From NCBI RefSeq assembly GCF_036689815.1, contig NZ_JBAHUR010000011.1, positions 1-64,000 of the forward strand: DNA of 64,000 nt. Direction: 5' to 3'. Every line of letters begins with the position of its first letter. Positions within the stretch are counted from its first letter, which is position 1. This DNA comes from Magnetovibrio sp. PR-2 (GTDB lineage: Bacteria > Pseudomonadota > Alphaproteobacteria > Rhodospirillales > Magnetovibrionaceae). Of the stretch, positions 17,491-27,049 are shown in pieces. The position numbers and the translations under genes are program-made. The notes under the pieces are model-generated. The model ran no database searches, was not told the origin of the DNA, and worked only from the letters and a program-made list of their open reading frames with translations.

Positions 17491-18666
17491 ATGCAAATTC
17501 ACCGCTTCCTTAAAGAACTCAACGTTTCTTGGGACCAAGCCTATCACTTGTTGATCGCCACGCCCCATTCGCCGTATCTGCGTCGTCACCGCGTCAGTTA
17601 CATCATTGGGCGTGTTCAGTTGGTGTCTTTCTTGTTTGCGATTTTTATTCCGCTCTGGTCAATCATTGACTTCTTCGTCTTCCCCTATCCCCAATGGGTG
17701 ATGTTGACGGGCATGCGGCTTGTTTCGGGCGGCGTGTTTTTGTTGCTGGCTTGGCCATGGAAGATCGAGCCTTCGGCGCGCAATGCCTTTGGTATGATGG
17801 TGGTCATGTTGTTGGGCCCGCCGGTGTTTTATCTGGCGACGCTGCCCATGTTCAACACCGTCGAGCTGTCCATGATGGGGCAAATCGTCTATCAGCTTTA
17901 TGCTTTGCTGCCGTTCATCGTGTTGGCGGGTTTGAGCGTCTTTCCGCTCACCGTGGTTGAAACGCTGCTGTTCGGCATTCCGTTTTTACTGCTGACGGCC
18001 TATGGCGCGTCCCTGAGTGAGACATTTTCGTGGGACACTTACATCGGCACGCTTTGGCTGGCGATGCTGATTTTGGCGGTGTCTCTGTTTGCCGGCATTT
18101 CTCAGCTGCGCTACATGATCACACTGGTGGCGCAATCGAGCCTCGATCCGCTGACGGGGTGCTTTACGCGGCGAAGCGGTTCGGAAATCATCGATATGCA
18201 GTTCCGCGTGTCGATCCGCCAACATGCTTCGTTCACCATCATTTTCTTCGATCTGGATCACTTTAAATCCATCAACGACACCTACGGCCACGACGAAGGC
18301 GACAAGACTTTGGTGATGTTTGCGTCGAACTTGCAGAGTTTATTGCGTGGTTCGGACGTCATCGTGCGCTGGGGCGGCGAAGAATTTTTGGCTGTTCTGC
18401 CCAACACCGATATGGAGGGCACCCGCCTGGTGGTGCAACGCATTGTCGACAATTGGTTGGGCGAACGCCCCGACGATCACAAGCTCACCGCCAGCATTGG
18501 TGTGGCCGAGCGCACCGCCGACGGCCTGGAAGATTGGCCCGAATTGGTGGAGCTGTCGGACAAACGCATGTATGAAGCCAAGAAAACCGGCCGTGCCCGT
18601 GCCTTGATGCCGGGCGATGAGATCATCGCAGATGAAAACGTCGTGCTGCCGCCGTCGGGACGCTAA
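17491..18666 (+). CDS. Membrane-bound diguanylate cyclase (GGDEF)
   Basis: 391 residues. Six or so membrane helices occupy residues 38-205, with short loops, followed by a cytoplasmic GGDEF domain. The active site is GGEEF (295-299), and the product-inhibition site RGSD lies at 286-289, five residues before it. FDLDHFKSINDTYGHDEGD gives the metal-binding Asp. All catalytic marks are intact, so it should make cyclic di-GMP. The membrane half is probably the sensor. It stands alone, with its own promoter, ahead of a convergent marR gene. Confidence 0.92.
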   Translation: MQIHRFLKELNVSWDQAYHLLIATPHSPYLRRHRVSYIIGRVQLVSFLFAIFIPLWSIIDFFVFPYPQWVMLTGMRLVSGGVFLLLAWPWKIEPSARNAFGMMVVMLLGPPVFYLATLPMFNTVELSMMGQIVYQLYALLPFIVLAGLSVFPLTVVETLLFGIPFLLLTAYGASLSETFSWDTYIGTLWLAMLILAVSLFAGISQLRYMITLVAQSSLDPLTGCFTRRSGSEIIDMQFRVSIRQHASFTIIFFDLDHFKSINDTYGHDEGDKTLVMFASNLQSLLRGSDVIVRWGGEEFLAVLPNTDMEGTRLVVQRIVDNWLGERPDDHKLTASIGVAERTADGLEDWPELVELSDKRMYEAKKTGRARALMPGDEIIADENVVLPPSGR

Positions 18667-18681
18667 GTCGCCGGATCACGT

Positions 18682-19128
18682 TTAGCGGTTCGTGTCGAGG
18701 TGCTTTCGTATTTTTTCCAAAGTGGGCAAAGTGCTTTTGAGCTCTGATTGCGGCACGACCGATGACAGCTCGGCGATCAACGGTGCTAGGCGTTGCACAC
18801 AGAGGCTGCGCATGGCGTGGCCTTCTTCGGTGATGCTAACCAGCTTCCCGCGACCGTCGTTCGGGTCTTGGCCGACCTTTACAAAACCACGTGCCTCCAA
18901 TTTCTGAACGGTATTCGTCATAGCGCCTTTGGTGAGTTGGAAGGCGGTGGCGAGGCGCAGGGGGCTCCATTCCCCCCCAAGACGCACCAAATGGTTCAGG
19001 ACTGCGAACTGCGACATGCGAAGGTCGTCGGGAAGGTTGCGTTCCAACTGGTTTCGCGCCAGCTGTTCGATGATTCCCACTTCGGTGAGCAGGCGGAATA
19101 TGTCCGGGTCTTGGGGTGTCTTCGTCAA
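18682..19128 (-). CDS. MarR-family transcriptional regulator
   Basis: 148 residues with the winged helix pattern: SQFAVLNHLVRLGGEWSPLRLATAFQLTKGAMTNTVQKLEARG-like recognition helix (residues 40-80) and the wing GRGKLVSITEEG. It is six bases downstream of the Acg-type oxidoreductase gene, so both are one operon. A palindrome at 20313-20334 upstream of that operon is a likely binding site. This suggests a regulator that represses its own operon until a small ligand appears. Confidence 0.9.
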   Translation of the reverse strand: MTKTPQDPDIFRLLTEVGIIEQLARNQLERNLPDDLRMSQFAVLNHLVRLGGEWSPLRLATAFQLTKGAMTNTVQKLEARGFVKVGQDPNDGRGKLVSITEEGHAMRSLCVQRLAPLIAELSSVVPQSELKSTLPTLEKIRKHLDTNR

Positions 19129-19134
19129 AGAAAA

Positions 19135-20277
19135 TTACCTTAGTCGTTCGGTAAGGGACCAGCGTGGTGCCGGACCAACGGGCTTTGCGTAGCCAAGCCG
19201 TGCAAGCATTTGAACGGTTTGTCCTGGCTTTTCGGTGAGAAGCGCATGGGCCTTGGCATAATGGACTTTCATTTCGGGGTATTCCTGTAACGCTTGGCTC
19301 ATGGGCTGCATGGCTAGATTAGCATTCGTTGCCGCCAGGGCCAAACGCATGTATGCGCGACCGGCCAGGATTTGGTCTGTGCGGGTATTGTCGGCGGTGT
19401 TGATCCAGGCAAATCCCATCGACGACATTGCGGCTTCTGCCGTTATGTCGAGGGCAGATTGAAACGCGCTGGAATTTGGATCGGTAAGACTTTCGCGCGA
19501 AAGAACCCCAAACACACCAAGTGTGTCGAGCAAGGGGCCGCCTAAGCTGATGCCGTCAGGGTTGGCTTCGATTTCAGCGCGTCCGATTCTCATGAGTTTG
19601 ACGCTTTCCATGTGAGCCGCAGGGGTTTTCATTTCGGCAAACATGGCATCGCGGGTCAGGGTTCTGAGGCTTTGTAAAAGTGGCTCATCCTGAATTGCTG
19701 CAATCAGCACACCCGTCGAGGCAGATCTGCGCAACGCCTTAAGTGCCTCTGTGGAGATGGCTTTGTGCGTATCGTATACATTGCGATTGGTGTGGCGCTT
19801 CAAAATGGCACCAAACAACGGGTCCGGGGATAGCGCGGGTGTTTTATGCAAGGACAAGCGTGCGATTGGCCGCTGGTCGAGAACCTCACTGTTTTCGCCT
19901 TCGGGAAACAGTGAGATGTCCGCCGTGTAGCCTTGTTCCCGCGCAGCCAAAACAAAACCTTCCAAAAAGCAGCCCAAGCCGATCACGATTTGGCGGCTAA
20001 AGGGGTCCGTTGCGGGAAGAAGCCGGTCGAGATCGCAGCTCAATACGGCCTCTGTCTCACTTTTTAGATCAACCAGCCACGGCTGGCGGTTGTGAGGATT
20101 GGGGGCCAAAATCGCATAGGACAGCGAGCGGCGCATGGGATCGGGGTAGAGCTTTCCGGCGTCTTCCCAAGCTTGAAGAACATCAGATGGGGCGCGGGTC
20201 GCGGCAAAGCCGAGGCCGCCGGCAGCAACGATGACACTGGCAGATCCTGCGATTTTCAAAAATTTTCGTCTGTTCAT
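19135..20277 (-). CDS. Tat-exported Acg-like nitroreductase-family protein
   Basis: 380 residues from MNRRKFLKIAGSASVIVAAGG, a textbook Tat signal with an AGGAG site upstream; longer in-frame starts are not credible. The body shows two nitroreductase-like halves, with SYAILAPNPHNRQPW near residue 50 and the C-terminal half after residue 240. This duplicated form is typical of the mycobacterial Acg family, where the FMN site can be closed by a lid so that FMN is stored rather than used. The N-terminal Tat signal would place it in the periplasm. It heads an operon with marR. Confidence 0.8.
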   Translation of the reverse strand: MNRRKFLKIAGSASVIVAAGGLGFAATRAPSDVLQAWEDAGKLYPDPMRRSLSYAILAPNPHNRQPWLVDLKSETEAVLSCDLDRLLPATDPFSRQIVIGLGCFLEGFVLAAREQGYTADISLFPEGENSEVLDQRPIARLSLHKTPALSPDPLFGAILKRHTNRNVYDTHKAISTEALKALRRSASTGVLIAAIQDEPLLQSLRTLTRDAMFAEMKTPAAHMESVKLMRIGRAEIEANPDGISLGGPLLDTLGVFGVLSRESLTDPNSSAFQSALDITAEAAMSSMGFAWINTADNTRTDQILAGRAYMRLALAATNANLAMQPMSQALQEYPEMKVHYAKAHALLTEKPGQTVQMLARLGYAKPVGPAPRWSLTERLR

Positions 20278-20312
20278 GATGGCCCACTCCTGTCGATGAA
20301 TAAGGTTTAGCA

Positions 20313-20334
20313 TTAAACTAAATATATAGTTCAA
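20313..20334. promoter_or_regulatory. Probable MarR operator
   Basis: A near-perfect inverted repeat (TTAAACTA-N6-TAGTTCAA, one mismatch) is located 36-57 bases before the oxidoreductase start codon. The AT-rich DNA and half-site size match MarR-type sites. Confidence 0.55.
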
Positions 20335-20386
20335 TATTAAACCAGTCAACGGATTCTTTTTATCCCATAGGTGGGCGGGCGTTGAT

Positions 20387-22234
20387 CTATTCAGCGATGC
20401 CTTTGTATTTCGACAAGCTCTGCATAGCCTCTGCATTTCGGCTTTCAAAAAAATTCTTATAAGCCATATCGACTTTGAGGATGTGGTTATACCACCAGTC
20501 GATCAGATACGCGTAAGCCTCTGCGCCATCCCACTTGGAAGGGGCGCTATCTTGCATGTCTTTTTGCTGCGCAACCCAACGTCTAAATTCATCGTGTTTC
20601 GACTTATGGTCTTTAAACGCTGGATAATCCATCGATAACATGGTGGCTTCTTCGGAATTAAAATGGACGTTTATATAGTGTCTTAGATCGTCGAAGATGT
20701 TGGTTATTGTTTCGTGGGAATTGCGTTGGAAGATAGCCTCATGAAGTTTCGAAATTGTAGAGAGAAGCACGCGATGGTCTTCATCCCAGACCTCGACCCC
20801 CACGGTCATAGATGGCAGCCATGAAACTGTTTTCGTGACTTCACGGGTATGGCTTTCACGTGTCAGTAGTTCCTCGTCATTGCTTGTGGGCAAGGTGAAC
20901 GTCACTTTCGTTCCATGGCCCACTTCACTTTCCACGAAAAAGCTACCCCCCTGAATTTCAGCAAAGCCCTTGCTCAGGGGAAGCCCAAGCCCTGTGCCTT
21001 CATGGGATCGTCCTTTTGCTCTTTCGACTTGTCTGAAAGGTTCCAGTGCACGTTCTAATTCCTGTGCATTCATGCCAATGCCAGTGTCGGTCACTTGTAC
21101 GCAGAGCATGCCATCCGCAATGTCTGCGGACACCTTCACGGTGCCGCCTTCGGGTGTAAATTTAATTGAATTGGTCAGCAGGTTTATGAGGATTTGTTTG
21201 GTGATCATCTCATCGGCGAGAATCATGGGAAGTTCGGCTGATACCTCTGATGTAACGGTTACGTTTTGCTGATTGGCCCGGCCCTTGACCAATGTCATCG
21301 CCGCCTCAACTAAGTCGATGAGGGATGCCAAATTGAGGTTCGGCTTGAATTCACCAGCTTCTATCTTCGACAAATCCAGAACTTGATTGATCAAGCTCAA
21401 AAGATGCTTGCCGCTTTCGTTGATGTCTGCTGAATATTCGGAATAATTGGCCGGTTGTATCGGACCCAGAACTTCATTTCTCATCATGTCCGAGAATCCG
21501 ATAATGGCGTTTAACGGGGTCCTGAGTTCATGGCTCATGTTCGCCAAAAACACCGACTTTGCCCGGCTGTGCAACTCGGCGTCTTCTTTTTCTCTTAGCA
21601 ATTTTTTACGATTGCTGATGTCAACGAGTGTCCCCACGAGCCGAACCGGCGTGTCATCTTCGTTAACGGCAAAGCCCCGGGCGAGAACCGTCACGCACGA
21701 GCCGTTCTTATGGCGCATCTGGAATTCGGTATCAAAAGTATCGGAAACCGCATTCAGATAATTGCGCACCTCTTGCATGACACGATCTTTATCATCGGGA
21801 TTTACCAGTTGTTCCCAGGTGTCTAAGGATGGGCGCAGTTCATCAGAGCTATACCCCAACATGCCAGCCCAACGTGGAGAGTAATAGACGTGATTGTTTG
21901 TGAGGTTCCAGTCCCACAAACCATCATTGGCCCCCTGCATGGCCAAAGAAAATCGCTCTTCACTTCTTGATAACTCTTCAAGAAGTCGATCCTTTTCCTT
22001 GGCGCGTTTGATGATTTGGCGTTGTGTTTCAAAGACAAAAAGGATCACAAGTCCGAATACGAACCCCAACAAAAGGCCGAGCGCGCCCGGAATGTCGTAT
22101 TCTCGAAGCGGTAATTCTCCACTGTGTTGGAGTGTCGCAACACCGGCGACGAACACCATGCCCAAAATTGAGCTTAGGACCAGTTTCCCCGCGTTACGAG
22201 CTGCTACGCTGCGAACCTTTTGAAAAGCGTTCAT
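20387..22234 (-). CDS. PAS histidine kinase with C-terminal bacteriohemerythrin domain
   Basis: 615 residues. Two N-terminal membrane helices (about 18-36 and 50-70) are followed by a coiled coil, a PAS domain (92-210), HisKA with phospho-acceptor His235 (SHELRTPLNAIIGFSDM), and HATPase_c with the N box (NLLTNSIKFTPEGG), DTGIGM and GTGLGLPLSKG. Residues 470-600 are a hemerythrin domain with diiron ligands expected at His487, His519/524, Glu528, His543, His547, His584 and Asp589. Hemerythrins bind O2 or NO, so it is probably a gas or redox sensor. No response regulator is adjacent. It is transcribed alone. Confidence 0.9.
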   Translation of the reverse strand: MNAFQKVRSVAARNAGKLVLSSILGMVFVAGVATLQHSGELPLREYDIPGALGLLLGFVFGLVILFVFETQRQIIKRAKEKDRLLEELSRSEERFSLAMQGANDGLWDWNLTNNHVYYSPRWAGMLGYSSDELRPSLDTWEQLVNPDDKDRVMQEVRNYLNAVSDTFDTEFQMRHKNGSCVTVLARGFAVNEDDTPVRLVGTLVDISNRKKLLREKEDAELHSRAKSVFLANMSHELRTPLNAIIGFSDMMRNEVLGPIQPANYSEYSADINESGKHLLSLINQVLDLSKIEAGEFKPNLNLASLIDLVEAAMTLVKGRANQQNVTVTSEVSAELPMILADEMITKQILINLLTNSIKFTPEGGTVKVSADIADGMLCVQVTDTGIGMNAQELERALEPFRQVERAKGRSHEGTGLGLPLSKGFAEIQGGSFFVESEVGHGTKVTFTLPTSNDEELLTRESHTREVTKTVSWLPSMTVGVEVWDEDHRVLLSTISKLHEAIFQRNSHETITNIFDDLRHYINVHFNSEEATMLSMDYPAFKDHKSKHDEFRRWVAQQKDMQDSAPSKWDGAEAYAYLIDWWYNHILKVDMAYKNFFESRNAEAMQSLSKYKGIAE

Positions 22235-22542
22235 AATTATCCCAGCTAGAGGATAGATCGTACACGGTGCTGAAAGCCCTCGGTGACGATCTCGAATGGT
22301 TGTGGCATTTATATATCAATCGTTCCCACCCACCATCAGAGGTGAGCGGGTCTATCAATTTTGGGAGGGGTATGTCCCTCTTCTTCTTCCACTCATAAAT
22401 TCGAATGAGTTTATATGACATATCCATAACGAAGGTAGTAATATGTGCGCACACAGATGTTGGGTTGGCGCCAAAACAAAAGTGCGGCCAACTCGACAGC
22501 TGGCCGCACTTTAAAATTGGCCGAGGCCACAACGTCAGTATT
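22235..22542. other. Intergenic region between the hemerythrin kinase and gcvPB
   Basis: 308 bases. It includes the gcv terminator (22479-22512). An inverted repeat ACTCAT-N8-ATGAGT lies at 22391-22410, inside AT-rich DNA, roughly 160-175 bases before the kinase start, and could be a regulator site for the kinase gene. Nothing else stands out. Confidence 0.35.
22479..22512 (-). terminator. Rho-independent terminator of the gcv operon
   Basis: A perfect 12 bp stem (AAAGTGCGGCCA / TGGCCGCACTTT) with a 10-base loop lies 30 bases after the gcvPB stop codon. On the minus strand it is followed by a short T-containing tract (TTTGTTTTGG). Confidence 0.85.
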
Positions 22543-24114
22543 TTATTCAGCCGCTTTGGCCTGGGGTTCCAGCGGGCTCCAACGCAAGACGGGTTTGCGC
22601 GCTGCCGCCGTTTCGTCCAAACGCCGGCGCGGGGTGAGCACAGGGGCGTTTTTAAACATGTCCGCTTCACCCGCTTTGGCCTTAGCCGTCAGTTCGCGCA
22701 AGGTGTGGATGTAGAGGTCTAGTGTTTCTTTGGACTCGCTTTCGGTGGGTTCCATCAGCAACGCGCCGTGCACCACCAGCGGGAAGTACATGGTCATGGG
22801 GTGGAAACCCTCGTCGATCATGGCCTTGGCAAAGTCCAAAGTGGTGACGCCTGTGTCTTTCAAGAACGCATCGTCGAACAGAACTTCGTGCATGCACATG
22901 CCGTCGAACGACACGCTCATGATGTCTTGCAGTTCTGCGCGCAGGTAGTTGGCGTTCAACACGGCATCGGTCGAGGCCTGACGCAATCCGTCCGCACCGT
23001 GGCTCAACATAAAGGCCAGCGCGCGAATGAACACACCCATTTGGCCGTGGTTGCCCTTGAGCCGCCCAAATGGTTTGGCGTCCGAGTCCGCCTCGTGCTC
23101 AACCATATTGTAGCCGTCTTCGTCGTGGATGACGTACGGCACGGGGGCAAAGGGGGCCAAGGCTTCGGACAGCACCACCGGACCGGCACCCGGACCACCG
23201 CCGCCGTGGGGGGTGGAGAAGGTCTTGTGCAGGTTCAAGTGCATGCAGTCGATGCCCAAATCCCCCGGTCGCACGCGCCCGACGATGGCGTTGAAGTTTG
23301 CGCCGTCGCAATAGAAATAACCGCCTGCATCGTGAATGGCTTCGGCGATTTCGATCACGTCATTTTCAAACAAACCACAGGTGTTGGGGTTGGTGAGCAT
23401 GATACCCGCCACGTCGTCGCCCAGCTTGGCTTTGAACGCTTCGATGTCCACGCGGCCTTGTTCGGTGGCGGGGATGGAATCGACGCTAAACCCACACGCA
23501 GCTGCGGTGGCGGGGTTGGTGCCGTGGGCACTTTCGGGAACCAAGACACGTTTGCGGGTGTCGGCTTCGCCGCGGTCTTGGATGGCGGCTTTGATGGCCA
23601 TCATACCGCACAGCTCACCATGCGCACCCGCAGCCGGGCTCATGGCCACGGCGGGCATGCCGCACATGACTTTGATCCAGTGCGCCAAGGTGTCGATGAG
23701 TTCCAACGCACCTTGCACGGTGCTGATGGGTTGCAGCGGGTGAAGATCGCCCAGCCCCGCCATGCGCGCGACCTTTTCATTGACGCGCGGATTGTGCTTC
23801 ATGGTGCACGAGCCCAGCGGATAAAAACCGGAATCAATGCCGTAGTTTTTTTGGCTCAAACGGGTGTAGTGGCGCACCACTTGCGGTTCGGACAAACCGG
23901 GCCAGCCGACGGTGTCTTTGCGGCGCAAACCGCCTAAGCGGTCATCGCTGACGTGCACGTCTTCGAAGTCCACGCCCGTGCGGCCATCTTCGCCCATTTC
24001 GAAAATGAGCGGTTCGGCGAACTCCAAACCCTTGGAGCCGGAAATGGTTTGGGTTGCGGGCGCTTGGCTACCGCCTTGGGGGACGTTCGAGCGACCTTGC
24101 GATTGATCAGCCAT
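22543..24114 (-). CDS. gcvPB: Glycine dehydrogenase (decarboxylating) subunit 2
   Basis: 523 residues. The PLP lysine is in HLNLHKTFSTPHGGGGPG near residue 280; other family marks are YPLGSCTMKHNP and SAHGTNPATA. With GcvPA it forms the P protein that decarboxylates glycine and passes the aminomethyl group to lipoyl-GcvH. The start at 24114 has an AAGGAGGT site and overlaps the gcvPA stop by one base (TAATG), so translation is coupled. A longer start at 24180 would lie inside gcvPA. Confidence 0.95.
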   Translation of the reverse strand: MADQSQGRSNVPQGGSQAPATQTISGSKGLEFAEPLIFEMGEDGRTGVDFEDVHVSDDRLGGLRRKDTVGWPGLSEPQVVRHYTRLSQKNYGIDSGFYPLGSCTMKHNPRVNEKVARMAGLGDLHPLQPISTVQGALELIDTLAHWIKVMCGMPAVAMSPAAGAHGELCGMMAIKAAIQDRGEADTRKRVLVPESAHGTNPATAAACGFSVDSIPATEQGRVDIEAFKAKLGDDVAGIMLTNPNTCGLFENDVIEIAEAIHDAGGYFYCDGANFNAIVGRVRPGDLGIDCMHLNLHKTFSTPHGGGGPGAGPVVLSEALAPFAPVPYVIHDEDGYNMVEHEADSDAKPFGRLKGNHGQMGVFIRALAFMLSHGADGLRQASTDAVLNANYLRAELQDIMSVSFDGMCMHEVLFDDAFLKDTGVTTLDFAKAMIDEGFHPMTMYFPLVVHGALLMEPTESESKETLDLYIHTLRELTAKAKAGEADMFKNAPVLTPRRRLDETAAARKPVLRWSPLEPQAKAAE

Positions 24115-25466
24115 TAGAGAACCTCCTTCAATGCGGAAACAAGCGTGTCCATATCCGCGTCCGAGTTGGTTTCGGTGCAAGCGACGATCATCATGTTGGC
24201 GAAGTCGTCACGGTCAGGGAACAGGCGTTGCAGCGGTATGCCACCCAAGATGCCCTTTTGCGCCAAAGCTTCGACGACGTCAGAGGCGTCTTTGGACAGC
24301 TTCACCGTGAATTCGTTGAAGAACGTTTCGTTCATCACCTCGACACCGTCGATGGCCGCTAACTGGTCGGCTAACTTACAGGCGTTGGCATGATTGACCC
24401 GGGCCAGACGATTGAGGCCGCCTTCCCCCAATAGCGATGCGTGGATGGTAAAGGCCAACGCGCACAGACCTGAGTTGGTGCAAATGTTCGACGTGGCCTT
24501 TTCCCGGCGAATGTGTTGTTCGCGGGTCGATAGGGTCAAGACCCAGCCGCGCTGGCCTTCGACGTCCAAAGTTTCACCCGCCACACGCCCCGGCATTTGC
24601 CGCACGAGTTTTGAGCGCGTGGCGAACAAGCCGACATAAGGCCCGCCGTAGCTCAGCGCATTGCCGATGGATTGGCCTTCCGCAGCGACGATGTCCGCAC
24701 CTTGGTTGCCTGGGGCTTCCAACAGACCCAGTGAAACAACCTCCGTCGTCACCGCCACCAACAGCGCGCCTTTTTTATGGGCCGCTTCGGCGATGGGGCG
24801 TAGATCAATGACGCGCCCGAACACGTCCGGGGTTTGCACCACAACGCACGAAGTCTTGTCATCAATCAGATCAATGACGCTTTCAGGTAGGGCCGGATGG
24901 GTCGGGTCTGAATCCGGGTGGACCAATTCGATGTCTAAGAACTTTGCGCTGGTCTTGGTCACGTCGAAATAATGCGGATGCAGACCGCCTGCCAACACTG
25001 CGCGATTGCGCCGCGTGGCGCGACCCGCCATCAACACGGCTTCGGCCGTGGCCGTTGCCCCGTCGTACATGGACGCGTTGGACACTTCCATGCCCGTCAG
25101 CATGGCGACCTGGGTTTGGAATTCGTACAGATATTGCAGCGTGCCTTGAGAGACCTCTGGCTGGTAGGGGGTATACGCTGTCAAGAACTCACCGCGCTGG
25201 ATCATGTAGTCCACACTGGACGGCACATGGTGGCGATAAGCCCCTGCACCCAAAAACGTCGGGGCGCATCCGGGGGAAAGGTTCTTGGTGGCGAAGTTGG
25301 AGAACGTCTTTTCAACGTCCATCTCACCCGCATAGGACGGCAGGTCCACGGGCTCGGCCAGCAAGGCCTTGGCAGGTACATCGCAGTAGAGATCTTCGAC
25401 CGTATCCGCGCCGATGCTTTTGAGCATGGCTTGGCGGTCTTCGTCAGTGTGCGGCAAATAACGCAT
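24114..25466 (-). CDS. gcvPA: Glycine dehydrogenase (decarboxylating) subunit 1
   Basis: 450 residues. The start pattern [15 protein letters not shown] and the [13 protein letters not shown] and [14 protein letters not shown] motifs are diagnostic of the split P-protein N-terminal half. The ATG at 25466 has AAGGA seven bases upstream and is preferred over the GTG one codon earlier. Third gene of gcvT-gcvH-gcvPA-gcvPB, 30 bases after gcvH. Confidence 0.95.
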   Translation of the reverse strand: MRYLPHTDEDRQAMLKSIGADTVEDLYCDVPAKALLAEPVDLPSYAGEMDVEKTFSNFATKNLSPGCAPTFLGAGAYRHHVPSSVDYMIQRGEFLTAYTPYQPEVSQGTLQYLYEFQTQVAMLTGMEVSNASMYDGATATAEAVLMAGRATRRNRAVLAGGLHPHYFDVTKTSAKFLDIELVHPDSDPTHPALPESVIDLIDDKTSCVVVQTPDVFGRVIDLRPIAEAAHKKGALLVAVTTEVVSLGLLEAPGNQGADIVAAEGQSIGNALSYGGPYVGLFATRSKLVRQMPGRVAGETLDVEGQRGWVLTLSTREQHIRREKATSNICTNSGLCALAFTIHASLLGEGGLNRLARVNHANACKLADQLAAIDGVEVMNETFFNEFTVKLSKDASDVVEALAQKGILGGIPLQRLFPDRDDFANMMIVACTETNSDADMDTLVSALKEVL

Positions 25467-25496
25467 CACGAATTCCTTGTTTAAGTATGGGAGAGC

Positions 25497-25871
25497 TTAG
25501 TCGAGCCCGTCCACGTAGGCTTTGTATTCGGCTTCATTTTTCAAACCGTCCAGTTGAGAGGGCTCGGACATTTTGATTTTGAAAAACCAGCCGTCACCTC
25601 CCGTGTCGCCGGACACGGCTGCCGGGTCGTCAGCGATGGCCCCGTTGCCGTCGACCACATCCCCCGCCACGGGGGCGTAGACTTCGGACGCGGCTTTGAC
25701 GGATTCCACAACAGCCGCTTCTTCACCTTGCATGACGGTGCGGCCGGCTTCGGGAACTTCGATGAAGACGAGATCGCCCAGTTGCTGTAGCGCATAATCC
25801 GTGATGCCCACGGTGGCGACGTCACCGTCAACGCTGATCCATTCATGATCGTCCGTAAAAAGTACACTCAT
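25497..25871 (-). CDS. gcvH: Glycine cleavage system H protein
   Basis: 124 residues. It carries the lipoyl arm: the modified Lys is in VVESVKAASEVYAPVAG near residue 60. The start MSVLFTDDHEWISVDG and the C-terminal DGWFFKIK are normal for the family. It accepts the aminomethyl group from the P protein and passes it to GcvT. Between gcvT (28 base gap) and gcvPA. Confidence 0.97.
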   Translation of the reverse strand: MSVLFTDDHEWISVDGDVATVGITDYALQQLGDLVFIEVPEAGRTVMQGEEAAVVESVKAASEVYAPVAGDVVDGNGAIADDPAAVSGDTGGDGWFFKIKMSEPSQLDGLKNEAEYKAYVDGLD

Positions 25872-25899
25872 TGTTTTGGTCCCTTAGTCTCAAAGAAAA

Positions 25900-26997
25900 T
25901 TAGGTTTTATAGCTTTTGTCGGTGAACGGCATTTTGACGACTTTGGCCGCCAACGCTTTGCCGCGCACAATCAAGTTCACAGGCGTGCCGGGCTCGGCAA
26001 ATGCGGTTTGCACATAGCCCATGGCGACCGGGCCGCCCACCGACGGGCCGAAGCCGCCGCTGGTGATGGTGCCAATGGTGTTGCCGTCGGTGTCTTGGAC
26101 CTCTGTGCCTTCGCGGGCCGGGGCACGGCCTTCGGGCAGGATGCCGACGCGCAAACGTTCGGTGCCGTCGTTCAACTGGCTCATGAGGATGTCATAGCCC
26201 GGAAAGCCGCCTTGTTCGCGGCGGCGCTTGTTCACCACCCATTTGAGATCGGCCTCAATCGGCGTGGTTTCGGTGGTGATGTCGTGACCGTAGAGGCATA
26301 GGCCTGCTTCCAAACGCAGGCTGTCGCGCGATCCCAGTCCAGCGGCTTCGACTTCGGGCTGACCCAGTAAGAGCTTCGCGAAATCTTCGGCCTGGTCGGA
26401 CGGCACTGAGATTTCAAAACCGTCCTCGCCGGTGTAGCCCGACCGGGTGACGAAGCACTCAATCCCTTGGATGGATACGACCCGGAAGTTCATGAACTTC
26501 ATGTCTTCGGTATCGGGCGCCAAGCGTGCCAAAACGTCGCCCGCTTTGGGGCCTTGAAGCGCCAACAGCGCGCGGTCGGTGAGGATTTGCAGATCGGCTT
26601 TGCCGGCCGTGCCCGCTTCGATGTGGGCGAAGTCTTGGTCTTTACAGGCTGCGTTGACGACCAGATACAGACCGCCTTCGATGCGCGTGGCCATCAAGTC
26701 GTCCAGGATGCCGCCTTGGTCGTTGAGCAACACGGTGTAGCGGGTTTTGCCCTCGGCCATGACTTGATAGTCGCCGGGCACCAGGGTTTCGAACGCTTCG
26801 ATGGCGTTCTCACCTTTCAAGAACGCTTGGCCCATATGTGACACGTCGAACAGGGCAGCGCCTTCGCGGGTGTGCAGATGTTCTTTGAGAATTCCGGCTG
26901 GATATTGCACAGGCATGTCATAGCCCGCAAACGGGACCATCTTGGCGCCCAGTTCGCGATGCAAGGCATCCAACGGTGTTTTGTGTAGATCTGACAT
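25900..26997 (-). CDS. gcvT: Aminomethyltransferase (T protein)
   Basis: 365 residues from MSDLHKTPLDALHRELG; an AGGGAC site precedes this ATG, and longer frames would run back into the riboswitch. Visible folate-site motifs are SHMGQ near residue 52, SRSGYTGEDGFEI-like segment (TRSGYTGEDGFEIS) and the RDSLRLEAGLCLYGHD segment near residue 240. It releases ammonia from the aminomethyl-lipoyl H protein and forms methylene-tetrahydrofolate. First gene of the gcv operon, under a tandem glycine riboswitch. Confidence 0.95.
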   Translation of the reverse strand: MSDLHKTPLDALHRELGAKMVPFAGYDMPVQYPAGILKEHLHTREGAALFDVSHMGQAFLKGENAIEAFETLVPGDYQVMAEGKTRYTVLLNDQGGILDDLMATRIEGGLYLVVNAACKDQDFAHIEAGTAGKADLQILTDRALLALQGPKAGDVLARLAPDTEDMKFMNFRVVSIQGIECFVTRSGYTGEDGFEISVPSDQAEDFAKLLLGQPEVEAAGLGSRDSLRLEAGLCLYGHDITTETTPIEADLKWVVNKRRREQGGFPGYDILMSQLNDGTERLRVGILPEGRAPAREGTEVQDTDGNTIGTITSGGFGPSVGGPVAMGYVQTAFAEPGTPVNLIVRGKALAAKVVKMPFTDKSYKT

Positions 26998-27049
26998 ACT
27001 CAGGTCCCTTTTACAGTAGCTGGCAGTCACCAAACCCACATGGGTAAAA

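Noticed and set aside
22194-22670. A 158-codon minus-strand frame spanning the gcv terminator
   Set aside because: It crosses a strong terminator and overlaps two certain genes in other frames.
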